Made by a program: the position numbers and the translations under genes | Notes under the pieces: generated by a model | Told to the model about the DNA's origin: nothing | The model's database searches: none | What the model saw: the letters and a program-made list of their open reading frames with translations, nothing else | Source of the DNA: a virus | Strand: one strand, 5' to 3' | IMG/VR virus record: IMGVR_UViG_3300005529_000003 | Location: 1 to 64,000 of that record | DNA length: 64,000 nt | Part shown: piece after piece, positions 30,890 to 38,901 of the stretch | Layout of the letters: each line of letters starts with the position of its first letter | Numbering within the stretch: position 1 is the first letter of the stretch

Positions 30890-30981
30890 CACGGAGGAGG
30901 ACGCGCCGTGAGTGACAACATCATGAGGGCGACGAGCAACAACGCGGCGATGTACGGAATCGCCTCAACGATACGTTTCAT
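30889..30981 (-). CDS. Micro-membrane protein (30 aa)
   Basis: AGGAG lies 7 nt before the ATG, which overlaps the stop of 30978-31451 (ATGA). MKRIVEAIPYIAALLLVALM continues to a Pro-rich end: one membrane helix with a basic start. Function unknown. Confidence 0.55.
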   Translation of the reverse strand: MKRIVEAIPYIAALLLVALMMLSLTARPPP

Positions 30982-31451
30982 TTGAGTTCTCCTCGGGCTT
31001 TCCTGAGCGAGTTCTGGTACTCTCTCGGATGTTTGCTCTTCCACTTCACCCACGCTGGTAGAAGGATCTTATATGCCCCACAGCACGTCGGGCTTTCGGC
31101 ATATTGTAGTGTGTACTTGTGTTTATCCTCTATAATTACGAAAAGACGACTGGGTAAAGCTGCTGGCGATTGTTTTGAAGTCTCGTTTACGCACCCATCA
31201 AAATTTTGCCAGTCAAACGAAAGCGTGTCCCATCTACTCTTCGTTGTGCCCCACCTTCCTGATTCATAAGCTTCCTGACTAACCGTGTGGATAAAAGGTC
31301 TTAGCTCAAGCTCCCACACCCACCGCCAGAACTCAGCCTCCTCCAGGCGGTCGTTGTCCTCGAGCCAGTCGCAGTAGTACGGGAGGTCCTTGAGTTTCCC
31401 CTGCTCGATCCTGGCGAGAAAGCCCTCCTCTGTTCTTTCTGTGGTGGTCAT
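30978..31451 (-). CDS. TIGR02996 protein, copy 8
   Basis: 157 residues. LKDLPYYCDWLEDNDRLEEA is the motif, then EFWRWVWELELRPF. The C-terminal two thirds contain ESPTCCGAYKILLPAWVKWK and are unlike the other copies. GAGG precedes the ATG. Confidence 0.72.
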   Translation of the reverse strand: MTTTERTEEGFLARIEQGKLKDLPYYCDWLEDNDRLEEAEFWRWVWELELRPFIHTVSQEAYESGRWGTTKSRWDTLSFDWQNFDGCVNETSKQSPAALPSRLFVIIEDKHKYTLQYAESPTCCGAYKILLPAWVKWKSKHPREYQNSLRKARGELK

Positions 31452-31453
31452 CT

Positions 31454-31627
31454 CTAGTACCTCGTATCTTGTTCTGAGTGGATCAAATCCTCGCTGTCTC
31501 TGAACTCGACGTCGGCGTACGTCAACGACTCTTCGCCTGAGACTTTCTTACCTGCGTGAAATAACATCCAGGAGGCGAAGAGTAGAGGCAGGGCGATGAG
31601 TTGCCTAATAAACCAGAGCGCTTTCAT
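31454..31627 (-). CDS. Small membrane protein (57 aa)
   Basis: MKALWFIRQLIALPLLFASW then MLFHAG: a membrane helix, followed by an acidic soluble tail (YADVEFRDSEDLIHSEQ). It overlaps the gene upstream by 23 nt. Function unknown. Confidence 0.55.
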   Translation of the reverse strand: MKALWFIRQLIALPLLFASWMLFHAGKKVSGEESLTYADVEFRDSEDLIHSEQDTRY

Positions 31628-32054
31628 TCTTTGCTCTTTCTTGTTTTTCTTCTCGCCATTCTTTCCAGGCGTTGAAGAGTGCCTCTTCTGCGTTCTGAAG
31701 AGATGAAAACCCTTTCCATCCTTCTTGTTTTCGTTCCCTCTTCACTTTGTCGAAGAGTTCCTTACAGAGGTAATCTCCTCTGTTCTCTTTAACTCCTATT
31801 GGTTCCCCAGGCCAGTAAGACCAATCTTCCTTGCCGTCACCTGTTGTCGTTCCTCCATATCCGTAGAGAGAAGGCAGCAGCTTCCTCTCAAGCAGCCACT
31901 CCTGAAATTGTGCGAAGTAGTCGTTGTCTTCCTCGTCGCGAATCCACCAGATGAACGCCTCCTTGCTTGAAGGTGCTCTTAGCCTTTCGCAGCGTTCATC
32001 CCAGTAGTCCTTAACCTCTTGTTCGAGGATCTTGTACCAGTCACTCCTCGTCAT
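31605..32054 (-). CDS. TIGR02996-like protein, copy 9
   Basis: 149 residues from the ATG with GGAGAAGATCA upstream. MTRSDWYKILEQEV, then FIWWIRDEEDNDYFAQFQEW; the WSYWPGEPIGVKE and EALFNAWKEW segments match copy 6 (25731-26150) along the whole length. This makes the pair the closest paralogues of the set. Confidence 0.65.
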   Translation of the reverse strand: MTRSDWYKILEQEVKDYWDERCERLRAPSSKEAFIWWIRDEEDNDYFAQFQEWLLERKLLPSLYGYGGTTTGDGKEDWSYWPGEPIGVKENRGDYLCKELFDKVKRERKQEGWKGFSSLQNAEEALFNAWKEWREEKQERAKNESALVY

Positions 32055-32526
32055 TGATCTTCTCCGGCGTCTTCTGTGTCTCTTGCTTTTCCCACGGGTA
32101 ACGAGCGGCGAGGCACGCATTCACGGACAACGGCTCGAGGTCCTCCCACATCTTCTGCACCTTCTCTTCGGGGACGCCGTGCGCGTTCGGGTAGCCGCCC
32201 TCGCAACGAATGAAGACGATTGTCGCGTTGTACTTCATGCCCAACTCGACGTAAGGGCGAGCTTCCCAAGCCTTGATGTTCGTGTTGTCCACGATCACGT
32301 TGTGCCCGTTCATCAGCAACGCCTCAACGCGGATCTGGTTGTAGCGGTGGAACTCCTGGAGCTTCTCGGGCTTGAAGACGTACGCTCCGGTCACATTGTC
32401 GATGAAGTACTCGTCCGTCGAGCAGATCTTGAAGCGAGGTTGTGCGTTCCTCCAGCCGTTGTTCAACTCGTTGGCGAATGTGGACTTCCCCGAGCCTGGC
32501 GGGCCTTGCATGATCACGAGGTACAT
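32041..32526 (-). CDS. Polynucleotide-kinase-like P-loop protein (AAA_33)
   Basis: 161 residues, AAGGAG 6 nt before ATG. Walker A GPPGSGKSTFANEL at residues 8-21, then CSTDEYF (substrate-binding loop), VIVDNTNIKAWEARPY (Walker B-type DNTN) and a C-terminal lid. These are the hallmarks of the NEDD4BP2L1/T4 Pnk-type 5' kinase domain. Substrate may be RNA or DNA 5' ends; an RNA repair role fits the nearby Ro-like gene but is inference. Confidence 0.8.
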   Translation of the reverse strand: MYLVIMQGPPGSGKSTFANELNNGWRNAQPRFKICSTDEYFIDNVTGAYVFKPEKLQEFHRYNQIRVEALLMNGHNVIVDNTNIKAWEARPYVELGMKYNATIVFIRCEGGYPNAHGVPEEKVQKMWEDLEPLSVNACLAARYPWEKQETQKTPEKINDEE

Positions 32527-32561
32527 CGATGTCTCCTTGTTCGTTCTGGTCTTGAAGTCGG

Positions 32562-32924
32562 TTAGTTGCTCGACGGCTTGATGTCGGTCTTCGGCGGAGG
32601 AACTTCTTTGCCCGCTGCCTCATAAACTCGTTCGGTGATGAGTTGAACAAGCTCTTCCGGTGAAGTCGCCTCAAGGACCTCGACTTCGACCGGGACCGCC
32701 TCGTTCGCTGTCTTGTCGATGGCATCGAAGACCGCTGCCAGTTTCAGTAGTGACTGCTCAAAATCGTCGCGGACGGAAAGCGCCTCAAGTAGGCTTCTGA
32801 AGTGAGGGCGTTCCATGCAGTTCATGAACAACTCGAACGCCAACTGGTACTTGATGGCGAGTGGGAGTCGGTCCATATGACCGATCAATATCTTCACGAA
32901 TGGGTTTACCTGATCGTCGCTCAT
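32562..32924 (-). CDS. Hypothetical protein
   Basis: 120 residues, AGGAG before ATG. Entirely helical by eye (FVKILIGHMDRLPLAIKYQL, SLLEALSVRDDFEQSLLKL) with a Lys/Pro tail. No family recognised. Confidence 0.6.
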   Translation of the reverse strand: MSDDQVNPFVKILIGHMDRLPLAIKYQLAFELFMNCMERPHFRSLLEALSVRDDFEQSLLKLAAVFDAIDKTANEAVPVEVEVLEATSPEELVQLITERVYEAAGKEVPPPKTDIKPSSN

Positions 32925-32952
32925 TCTTGTCTCCTGAACTTGATGTGTAAGT

Positions 32953-33031
32953 AGGGCCGGCAGGAATCGAACCTGCCTTCGGCGTTGATTAGCTATATCG
33001 TCGCCTTAGTCTAGTTAGCACCAGCAACCCT
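32953..33031 (-). tRNA. tRNA-like gene, identity unclear
   Basis: A 79-nt element with a canonical T-arm GCAGG-TTCGATT-CCTGC and acceptor AGGGTTG/CGGCCCT (all seven pair, two as G-U). The middle does not fold into a standard D-arm (no GG) and the best anticodon arm has only a 3-bp stem around ATAGCTA. It may be a degenerate tRNA or another tRNA mimic. Note GGTGCT of its 5' part complements AGCACC-type sequence upstream. Confidence 0.45.
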
Positions 33032-33072
33032 ATAAAACCTCCCGACGCTTCTCTTGCGATGGCGTCGGGAGG
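33032..33072 (-). terminator. Rho-independent terminator
   Basis: CCTCCCGACGC pairs with GCGTCGGGAGG (11 bp, perfect) and is followed by TTTTAT on the - strand. It ends transcription of the 33150-34028 genes just before the tRNA-like element. Confidence 0.85.
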
Positions 33073-33093
33073 CAGACCAGGAGAACCGCTGGT

Positions 33094-33137
33094 GTTCCGT
33101 CTAAGTGTGTTAACGATCGATCACAAAAAGACGGAAC
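33094..33137. repeat. Inverted repeat, 9-bp arms
   Basis: GTTCCGTCT and AGACGGAAC flank a 26-nt AT-rich loop containing GATCGATC. It lies between the 33150 stop and the terminator; no ACAGCA is present. Role unknown. Confidence 0.5.
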
Positions 33138-33149
33138 AGAGCAGATTTC

Positions 33150-33362
33150 CTAGTTCTTAATCGTGACGTACTTGCTTTGCTTCTGATCGAAACCGATTGC
33201 CGTGTTCGTCTTTGCGGCATGCCAGTACTCCACTCCGTCCTTGAAGTTGGAAACTCCGGTGAGGTCCATGCCGCGAGCTTGAGCCTCTGCCCTGATGAGT
33301 GCGGGGATCTTGATCATTGGACGGCTCTCCCTTTCTTTGTCGTTCGAGTATCCTTCGTTCAT
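33150..33362 (-). CDS. Hypothetical protein
   Basis: 70 residues from the ATG with AAGGAG 5 nt upstream; that ribosome site overlaps the stop of the 33372 gene, so translation is coupled. An internal ATG at 33317 (MIKIPALIRAEAQARG) also has a GGGAG site. Small basic alpha/beta protein, no family known. Confidence 0.55.
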   Translation of the reverse strand: MNEGYSNDKERESRPMIKIPALIRAEAQARGMDLTGVSNFKDGVEYWHAAKTNTAIGFDQKQSKYVTIKN

Positions 33363-33371
33363 CACATCTCC

Positions 33372-34028
33372 TTACTGAACGCTGAGCGAAGCCGCTTCGA
33401 CCTGCGGTTTCCCCTGGAAGAAGGACTGTGTCCCGCTCGCCGTGACTACTCGCCCCTTGAAGTAGTCGATGTTCTGCGCGTACTGCCCAAGAACCTGCGG
33501 ATTCTTGATGACGATCGTTCGCTGGGCGACCTTGTAGTCGGGGGTGTCGTTCAAGAACACCCACCCTCGACTGTTCTTGCCGACGCTCGCCACGACGAAC
33601 TGCGACTGAACCTGCTGGATCGGTGCGGGCGGAATCGTTCCGGCGTTCAGATAACCAGCGACCGGAGGACTCTGCGTCGGCAGCGGCACCGGCGTCGGAG
33701 CCGGAGCGGCGAACTGAGGCTGAGGCTGAGGATGGTAGTACATTGCGGGCGTCATCGGCGGAGCGACCGCAGCGGCGACGGCGGCGTGCGGCTTCTGAGC
33801 CTCCTCGACGTGTGCGTCCTTTTTCGTATCCTTCTGGTTCACATACCAGAGGATTGCCAGGGACGGCACGATGGCGGCGAGGGCCCAGACAGCCATCGGG
33901 TGCTGCTGGATGTACACGGCGGGACTGCGGCGGTTCTGCGGACTCATCTTGTTCTCCTCGTTCGTGACAGGCGACTCGTTGTTGGACAGTGACTCGTTCT
34001 TGACGCTCTCGACTGCTGACTCAGACAT
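33372..34028 (-). CDS. Membrane-anchored protein with Pro-rich linker and C-terminal OB-like domain
   Basis: 218 residues, GAGGAG before ATG. Cytoplasmic-type N-terminus of 45 residues, a membrane helix (AVWALAAIVPSLAILWYV), an Ala/Pro/Gln-rich linker (residues 80-140), then a beta domain (QFVVASVGKNSRGWVFLND, YFKGRVVTASGTQSFFQGK) that resembles an OB fold used for nucleic acid or ligand binding. Function unknown. Confidence 0.6.
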   Translation of the reverse strand: MSESAVESVKNESLSNNESPVTNEENKMSPQNRRSPAVYIQQHPMAVWALAAIVPSLAILWYVNQKDTKKDAHVEEAQKPHAAVAAAVAPPMTPAMYYHPQPQPQFAAPAPTPVPLPTQSPPVAGYLNAGTIPPAPIQQVQSQFVVASVGKNSRGWVFLNDTPDYKVAQRTIVIKNPQVLGQYAQNIDYFKGRVVTASGTQSFFQGKPQVEAASLSVQ

Positions 34029-34260
34029 CGTTCGTGACTCCTCGTTCGTTTAGTGGTTTTCGTTTTCGATCTTCTCGCCTCGTTTAGGAGTGAGAGAAAC
34101 TTTTCTTCATCATCCTTCGCCACCGAACTCTTCCTCGATCGGCCACTGGTGTTCTTCTGTTTCCGGATTCCTCGGACTTCTTTTTGGAAAATTCCTCAAG
34201 GCCCTTGACCTCCTTTGCCTTCACCCCATAGAATCTCTTGCTTCTCCTGCCGAAGAAAAG

Positions 34261-34303
34261 AAAAAGTCTTCTCTACTCCTTAGTGGAGGAGAGAAGACTT
34301 TCT
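34261..34303 (-). terminator. Terminator of the AGTCTTCTC family, after ssb
   Basis: AAAAAGTCTTCTCT...CC and GGAGG AGAGAAGACTTT form a long stem with a 5-nt loop; the - strand copy ends in a T-run. Confidence 0.8.
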
Positions 34304-34337
34304 CTTCTTTCCTGACTGACGATTCTGACCTGGAACG

Positions 34338-34829
34338 TCAGAAAGGGATCTCGCTGTCGTCGTTCTGGCTCTCGTCGCTATCGCCCTGGTCGTTGGGCAG
34401 CTCGACGGTCCTTGTCCCGACACTGACGGGCGACTTCTCGCTCTTCGCGCTGGCTGTCGCTGAACCCTCCTTGGGTTTCGCGTCGAGCGGCATGATCATG
34501 ATGGCCTCGACGACCCACTTCTCTCGATGTTCTCCCGTCTGACGGTCGGCCCACTCCTCCTTCTTGAGTCGGCCCTTGACGTACACGAGCCGCCCCTTTC
34601 CGTTCTGACCGAACAGCTTCTCCAGGTGGTCGGCGAGCTGCTGAGACTTGTTGTTGAAGCCCTTGACGTCCCAGTAGACCGGGAAGTCCTCCCACTCGTT
34701 CGTCTTCTTGTTGAGCTTTCTCTCGTTGATCGCCACGCTGATCTTCGTGACCTTGCCCCCGTTGTCGAACGTCTTCGTCTCTGCGTCTCGTGTCAGCCGC
34801 CCGATCAGTGTGAACTCCTGAAAATTCAT
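34338..34829 (-). CDS. ssb: Single-stranded DNA-binding protein
   Basis: 163 residues, GGAGG 7 nt before ATG. N-terminal OB fold: FTLIGRLTRDAETKTF, ISVAINERKLNK, VYWDVKGFNNKSQQLAD, GRLVYVKGRLKKEEW. Low-complexity linker, and the acidic protein-binding tip ends DSEIPF, as in bacterial SSB. It coats ssDNA in replication and recombination and probably recruits partners through the tip. Confidence 0.93.
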   Translation of the reverse strand: MNFQEFTLIGRLTRDAETKTFDNGGKVTKISVAINERKLNKKTNEWEDFPVYWDVKGFNNKSQQLADHLEKLFGQNGKGRLVYVKGRLKKEEWADRQTGEHREKWVVEAIMIMPLDAKPKEGSATASAKSEKSPVSVGTRTVELPNDQGDSDESQNDDSEIPF

Positions 34830-34911
34830 CGTAACCTCCGAAGTGTAGTGAAGTTAAGTTCTATCCGCCTCAATTAGGAGTGGAGAGAACTTTTCTTAAC
34901 ACTGAGCGAAA

Positions 34912-34951
34912 AAGAAAACGAGCCTCTCCACCGAGATGAAGAGGTTCGTTT
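34912..34951 (-). terminator. Terminator after the 950-aa gene
   Basis: AAACGAGCCTCT pairs with AGAGGTTCGTTT (one G-U); the - strand continues into TTTTCTTTTT. Confidence 0.75.
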
Positions 34952-34963
34952 CGTCGGTTGTTG

Positions 34964-37816
34964 TCACGCGGAAATCAATTCTGCGACTTCTTTGACTTCC
35001 GCCTCCTGAGTAAGGCGGAACTGCTCGACGTGATCCCCTAGATCTTCCGGGCAGACCCAGTCTAGTTCGGGCTCGTGGTCCAGTGCCTTGCCGACTGTCT
35101 CGGTGCAGAGGGCTGAGGCGACGTACATCCTTTCCTTGATCGTTTCCAGCCGCTCCTTGCTTTCCATGAGGAAGTCTGCGAGTTCCAACGCGACTCCTTC
35201 GTTACGTCCGATGGCGTACTGGATGGCGAGCGGATCGATTTCCATGCCGTTCACCTTCGCGAGTACCTTTGCGTACGTCTGGCGAAGCAGTTCGAGCCCT
35301 GAGACTTTCGCCGTCTCTTCACGATCGACGTAGATGATCTTCTCGTGGTCGTTCTGGTTCTTCCTTGCTTTCTTCTTTCGTTGAGACGCTGGAATCATTC
35401 TTGCGTTCAGCGAGCGGTTCCGGCCGATCCATTCCTTGAACCACTGGCCTCCTTGCTCGATCTGGCGGGCTACGTCGTCGATTGTCTCGACCTGGAGTAG
35501 CCTCTTGCGAATGATCGTTGCTGCCTCTGTCAGGAGTTTCTCTCCCTGAGCTTCGAGTCTCTCGGCCGTTCGCTCCAGGGCGGCTCGCAGCCTCTTCTGT
35601 CGGTCGATGTCCTCCTTCTTCCTGGGGTTTGCAGCCAGCATGTCCACTGCGTCAGCCGCGGAGTAGAGCGACTTGAACTCTGCCTCCTTCGCGATCGTGC
35701 AGAGCCTCGATGAATCGATCGGTTTCGTGTCGAGCCTCTCCAGTTCGTTGATCATCCTGATCAGGGTCCGCCAGGCGTTCTCTTCCGCCCGTCGTTCTGC
35801 CTTGAACTTCCACTTGCCGCAGCGACGTAGCGTTCTTGCCATGACGCCCTCGATCGTGTTCCTGAGCTTTGCCTCCTCTTCGAAGATGTCCTGGAGAACG
35901 TCCTTGAGGTACTCCGCGTTAGACTTCATGTCCTCCTGGACGTCTCTCGGTTGCTGGCGGTAGGTCGCCCGCATTGATTCGAGTTCCTTCTCGATCGTCT
36001 GTCGCTCGTTGTTCTTCTTGAGCAGCGAAGCCTCGTGCCATTCCATCGATCGTCGCTCTGACTCGACGTAGAACGTCTCTGGATCGAAGCTGAGAGGCGA
36101 TGGAGGAATGTAGTCGAGTGGCTCCTCACTCGCCAGTTCGAATTCCTCCCTGTCGAATGGATCGTTCTCTAGCCAGTCCTGAGCGTTGTGCTGCTTCCTG
36201 CTCGACGCAAGCTCCTCCAGGCAGGCGTCGAGTTCTTCGTGAGTGCCGAAGATCCACTTTGACGGCGGATCGTCCTCGTCTGCTCGTTCTTGCTCTCGCG
36301 TCTTGACGACTTGTAGCCAGATCGGAATGCCACAGAGGCGTGAAGGCAGAAACTCCTGACCGGACTTCGATGTGACGAACTCGCAGACGTCGAGCTTGTG
36401 CTGGTGTCTCGACTTCATGTCCGTCCTGTTCTGACGCAGTTTCATCCACTGCGTCATCCACTCCCTGAATGCCCCGTACACCTTCATCTGGTGGACATAC
36501 GGCTTGCCCGCTTCCGCGAGTGCTTCTGCCTCTTTCGATGTGGTGACGATGGGCAGTCTTGTGCCGTCGTCACGAACGTCGAGCATGTATCTCGACTTCC
36601 TTGTGTTGCCGTCCTTCTCGCCTGCTCCTGGGAAGAAGAACCCTTCCCCGAGCATGTCGTCGATCTTGTCGAGTGGGATGAAGCAGAGCGGGCTGTAGAC
36701 CTTGACCTCTTGTTTCTCCTGCGTCTTCCTGTTTGCGACGTCGTACTGCGTCACGGCGAGTTCTACTTTTGTCGGGAACTCCACTAGGCCCTTGCCGTCG
36801 TTGAACACCAGCGGCGTGAGGCTCGGGCGAGCGTAGAGCGTCCGCTCGATGACCATCAGCTCCAGCTCCTCGATCGCCTTCCTTGTTGCTCGATTCACCT
36901 TGATTCCGTGGAGTGAAGCTCCGAAGTCCATCACGAACTTGGATCGCCCCGGTCCTCCTGTCTTCGGGCGGTTCTTGATGTCCTCCATGATCGTGCCGAC
37001 GCATATCTTCCTGGGCAGTCCCGGAGCGTATCCCCACTTGCCACTGATCTCGTCCTGCTTCAGGTTCAGGAACGACAGGCAGGGCAGGAGAGAGTCTCGC
37101 TCGAATCCGTCTGGGTCGAAGACGTGATGCGACTTCGCCGTGCTGATCGTCTTCTGGGCGAGGTCGTTGAAGGTGTATACTGGCCGCTTGAAGCTCCATG
37201 CCGTGAAGCCGAGGGCCTTGAACTCCTCTCGCTCCTGGCGGACGAAGTTTCCTTCACGCGGCATCTTGCCAACGAGTTTGTCGTACACCTTGTATCCCTT
37301 CGACGGGACGACGACTGAGAACTCGATGCCCTTGTCGCAGATCTTCCTGACTCGAGAGAGGAACTGGCCTTTTGTCTTCTCACTGGCTGCCGCTGAGAGG
37401 ACGATGATCGCGTACTCGTTACGCTCTGGAAGAGCGTTCCCCTTGATTGGCCGTCCGCTCTGTCTCGTTGACGAGGCAATCACACCGAGGATCTCCGCCT
37501 CGCTCCCTCCTTTCCAGAGCATGGCGTCCTCGATCTGCTCGATCTCGAAGCCGTAGGGGAGGATGCAGACCGCCGATCTCTCCTTCGTTCTTCTGGCGGG
37601 AAGTTCCTGCTCTCCTGAGATTTCTTGCTTCAGGGGAATGTCGTCGTGAGCGTTGCTGAAGGCTGCACTTTTCTTCTCTTCTTCGGGAAATACCTTGCGC
37701 CTGAGTTGTGCAGTCTTGTTCTCGTGTTCGCGTGTCCACGCTTGGAGGTACAGCGGCATCATCCTGGCGAGATGAGGGTCTTGACTGAGGATTTCCGAGC
37801 ATGTAAGATGCTTCAT
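34964..37816 (-). CDS. Large orphan protein (950 aa)
   Basis: 950 residues, AGGAG before ATG. I recognise no domain. Residues 1-470 are mixed alpha/beta (for example RNEYAIIVLSAAASEKT, SKFVMDFGASLHGIKVN, KVYSPLCFIPLDKIDDML); residues 560-900 are a long, highly charged coiled-coil region (NERQTIEKELESMR, RKKEDIDRQKRLRAALE, AERLEAQGEKLLTEAA). A Lys-rich patch (RKKKARKNQNDHEK) lies near residue 815. It is neither a known polymerase, helicase nor tail protein. Position beside ssb suggests DNA- or RNA-linked function. Confidence 0.7.
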   Translation of the reverse strand: MKHLTCSEILSQDPHLARMMPLYLQAWTREHENKTAQLRRKVFPEEEKKSAAFSNAHDDIPLKQEISGEQELPARRTKERSAVCILPYGFEIEQIEDAMLWKGGSEAEILGVIASSTRQSGRPIKGNALPERNEYAIIVLSAAASEKTKGQFLSRVRKICDKGIEFSVVVPSKGYKVYDKLVGKMPREGNFVRQEREEFKALGFTAWSFKRPVYTFNDLAQKTISTAKSHHVFDPDGFERDSLLPCLSFLNLKQDEISGKWGYAPGLPRKICVGTIMEDIKNRPKTGGPGRSKFVMDFGASLHGIKVNRATRKAIEELELMVIERTLYARPSLTPLVFNDGKGLVEFPTKVELAVTQYDVANRKTQEKQEVKVYSPLCFIPLDKIDDMLGEGFFFPGAGEKDGNTRKSRYMLDVRDDGTRLPIVTTSKEAEALAEAGKPYVHQMKVYGAFREWMTQWMKLRQNRTDMKSRHQHKLDVCEFVTSKSGQEFLPSRLCGIPIWLQVVKTREQERADEDDPPSKWIFGTHEELDACLEELASSRKQHNAQDWLENDPFDREEFELASEEPLDYIPPSPLSFDPETFYVESERRSMEWHEASLLKKNNERQTIEKELESMRATYRQQPRDVQEDMKSNAEYLKDVLQDIFEEEAKLRNTIEGVMARTLRRCGKWKFKAERRAEENAWRTLIRMINELERLDTKPIDSSRLCTIAKEAEFKSLYSAADAVDMLAANPRKKEDIDRQKRLRAALERTAERLEAQGEKLLTEAATIIRKRLLQVETIDDVARQIEQGGQWFKEWIGRNRSLNARMIPASQRKKKARKNQNDHEKIIYVDREETAKVSGLELLRQTYAKVLAKVNGMEIDPLAIQYAIGRNEGVALELADFLMESKERLETIKERMYVASALCTETVGKALDHEPELDWVCPEDLGDHVEQFRLTQEAEVKEVAELISA

Positions 37817-37905
37817 GTGAGAATCTCTCCTGGTCGTGATGGGCCGGGGAATCTTCTGGCTGGAGACGCGGTTCTCGCAAGGGAATCGTGGAGATCCCTC
37901 ACGCT

Positions 37906-37934
37906 GAGTGGCGGTGCTAGTAACACCGCCACTC
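37906..37934. terminator. Hairpin after 37958 gene
   Basis: GAGTGGCGGTG and CACCGCCACTC (11 bp, perfect) with a 7-nt loop; no strong T-run on the - strand (TCTCTTTG on the + strand). Probable terminator or mRNA 3' stabiliser. Confidence 0.55.
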
Positions 37935-37957
37935 TCTTTGTCTCTACAGCCATTTGC

Positions 37958-38548
37958 TCATGATCGAGCCGCTGACGTCGTTCGACGTTCGTAGCGACTG
38001 TACTCTGTCGTCGTTGTTGATTCGCGATTTTCGCCTCGGGCTCTCGCTTCGAGTTCTTCTCGTTCGCGTTCGAGGCGTTCGCGTCGGCGTCGTCCCATTT
38101 CCCTCCAGTACGCCCTCTGTTCTGGCGTGCCTGGACGTCGTGGCCTCCTCGTTGTTCTTGTCGTTGTCGTGGTTGTTGTCGTTGTCGTCCGCGGTTCGCT
38201 TGCTGGCGGCACTGAATCCAGTCGCGTCTGCTCCTCCACGCTGACTGTTCGTTCGACATACTCCGCGTTCGTGAGGACATAGAGCGTCGTTGGCGTGAAG
38301 AGGAGCTGAACGCTTCTTTCGTGTCCGTTCTGCCTCCTGACTTCGAAGCAGATCTCGTTCTGTTCCTCCCGGTGTTCGCATTCTGCGAAGATGAGCAGCT
38401 TCTTTCTGAGCCGCTCGATCTCGTCGCCTGTTGTGTAGCGAAGCGTTAGCAACGCCTCTTGCTTCGCTTCGGGCCTGACCCTGATTTTCTTGACCAGGCC
38501 GTCGTTCGTGAACTTCACACCCAGAATCGACTCGATACCAGTATTCAT
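37958..38548 (-). CDS. Hypothetical protein with Thr-run and basic coiled tail
   Basis: 196 residues. N-terminal beta-rich domain (MNTGIESILGVKFTND, SVQLLFTPTTLYVLTN), then about ten consecutive threonines encoded by a trinucleotide repeat, and an Arg/Glu-rich helix (RRRRERLEREREELEARAR). The frame stays open upstream of the chosen ATG for about 75 codons without a usable start, so the 5' end is not certain. A -1/+1 frame on the same strand is a shadow. Confidence 0.6.
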   Translation of the reverse strand: MNTGIESILGVKFTNDGLVKKIRVRPEAKQEALLTLRYTTGDEIERLRKKLLIFAECEHREEQNEICFEVRRQNGHERSVQLLFTPTTLYVLTNAEYVERTVSVEEQTRLDSVPPASEPRTTTTTTTTTTRTTRRPRRPGTPEQRAYWREMGRRRRERLEREREELEARARGENRESTTTTEYSRYERRTTSAARS

Positions 38549-38901
38549 CTCCCAAATGTCCTTGCTTCCTTTTACATCGGCGAAGCTAATTCCGCTCCTG
38601 GCTGGAGTAAGAGAGATATCGAAGACACGATCCTCGACCCCCTTCCTACACTCAGGAGTACAGGGGAGACTTTTTTTCGAGGCGAGCGGCAGCGTATCGA
38701 GCGACTCCTTCTCGGATTGTTCATTCCGCTTGTGTTGTCTGTTTCCTAAAGTTTCCTTTCCCTCCTATCAAGAAGGAGAAGGAGACTTTTCTTACCGAAC
38801 CACAACGCTTGAAAGACAACCCTTCAGAGTGATTTTACCGATCTGGAGGATTGCCGATCAAGTGTGTGCAATGTCGTGAGACGGTCTGTGCTGGCTTAGC
38901 A
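38549..38901. other. 353-nt gene-free stretch with hairpins
   Basis: Contains at least two hairpins of the GGAGACTTTT family (near 38660 and 38760) and a GTGCT/AGCAC stem near 38890. No convincing gene. The open - strand frame continuing upstream from 38548 could be a 5' extension lacking a standard start codon. Confidence 0.45.
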
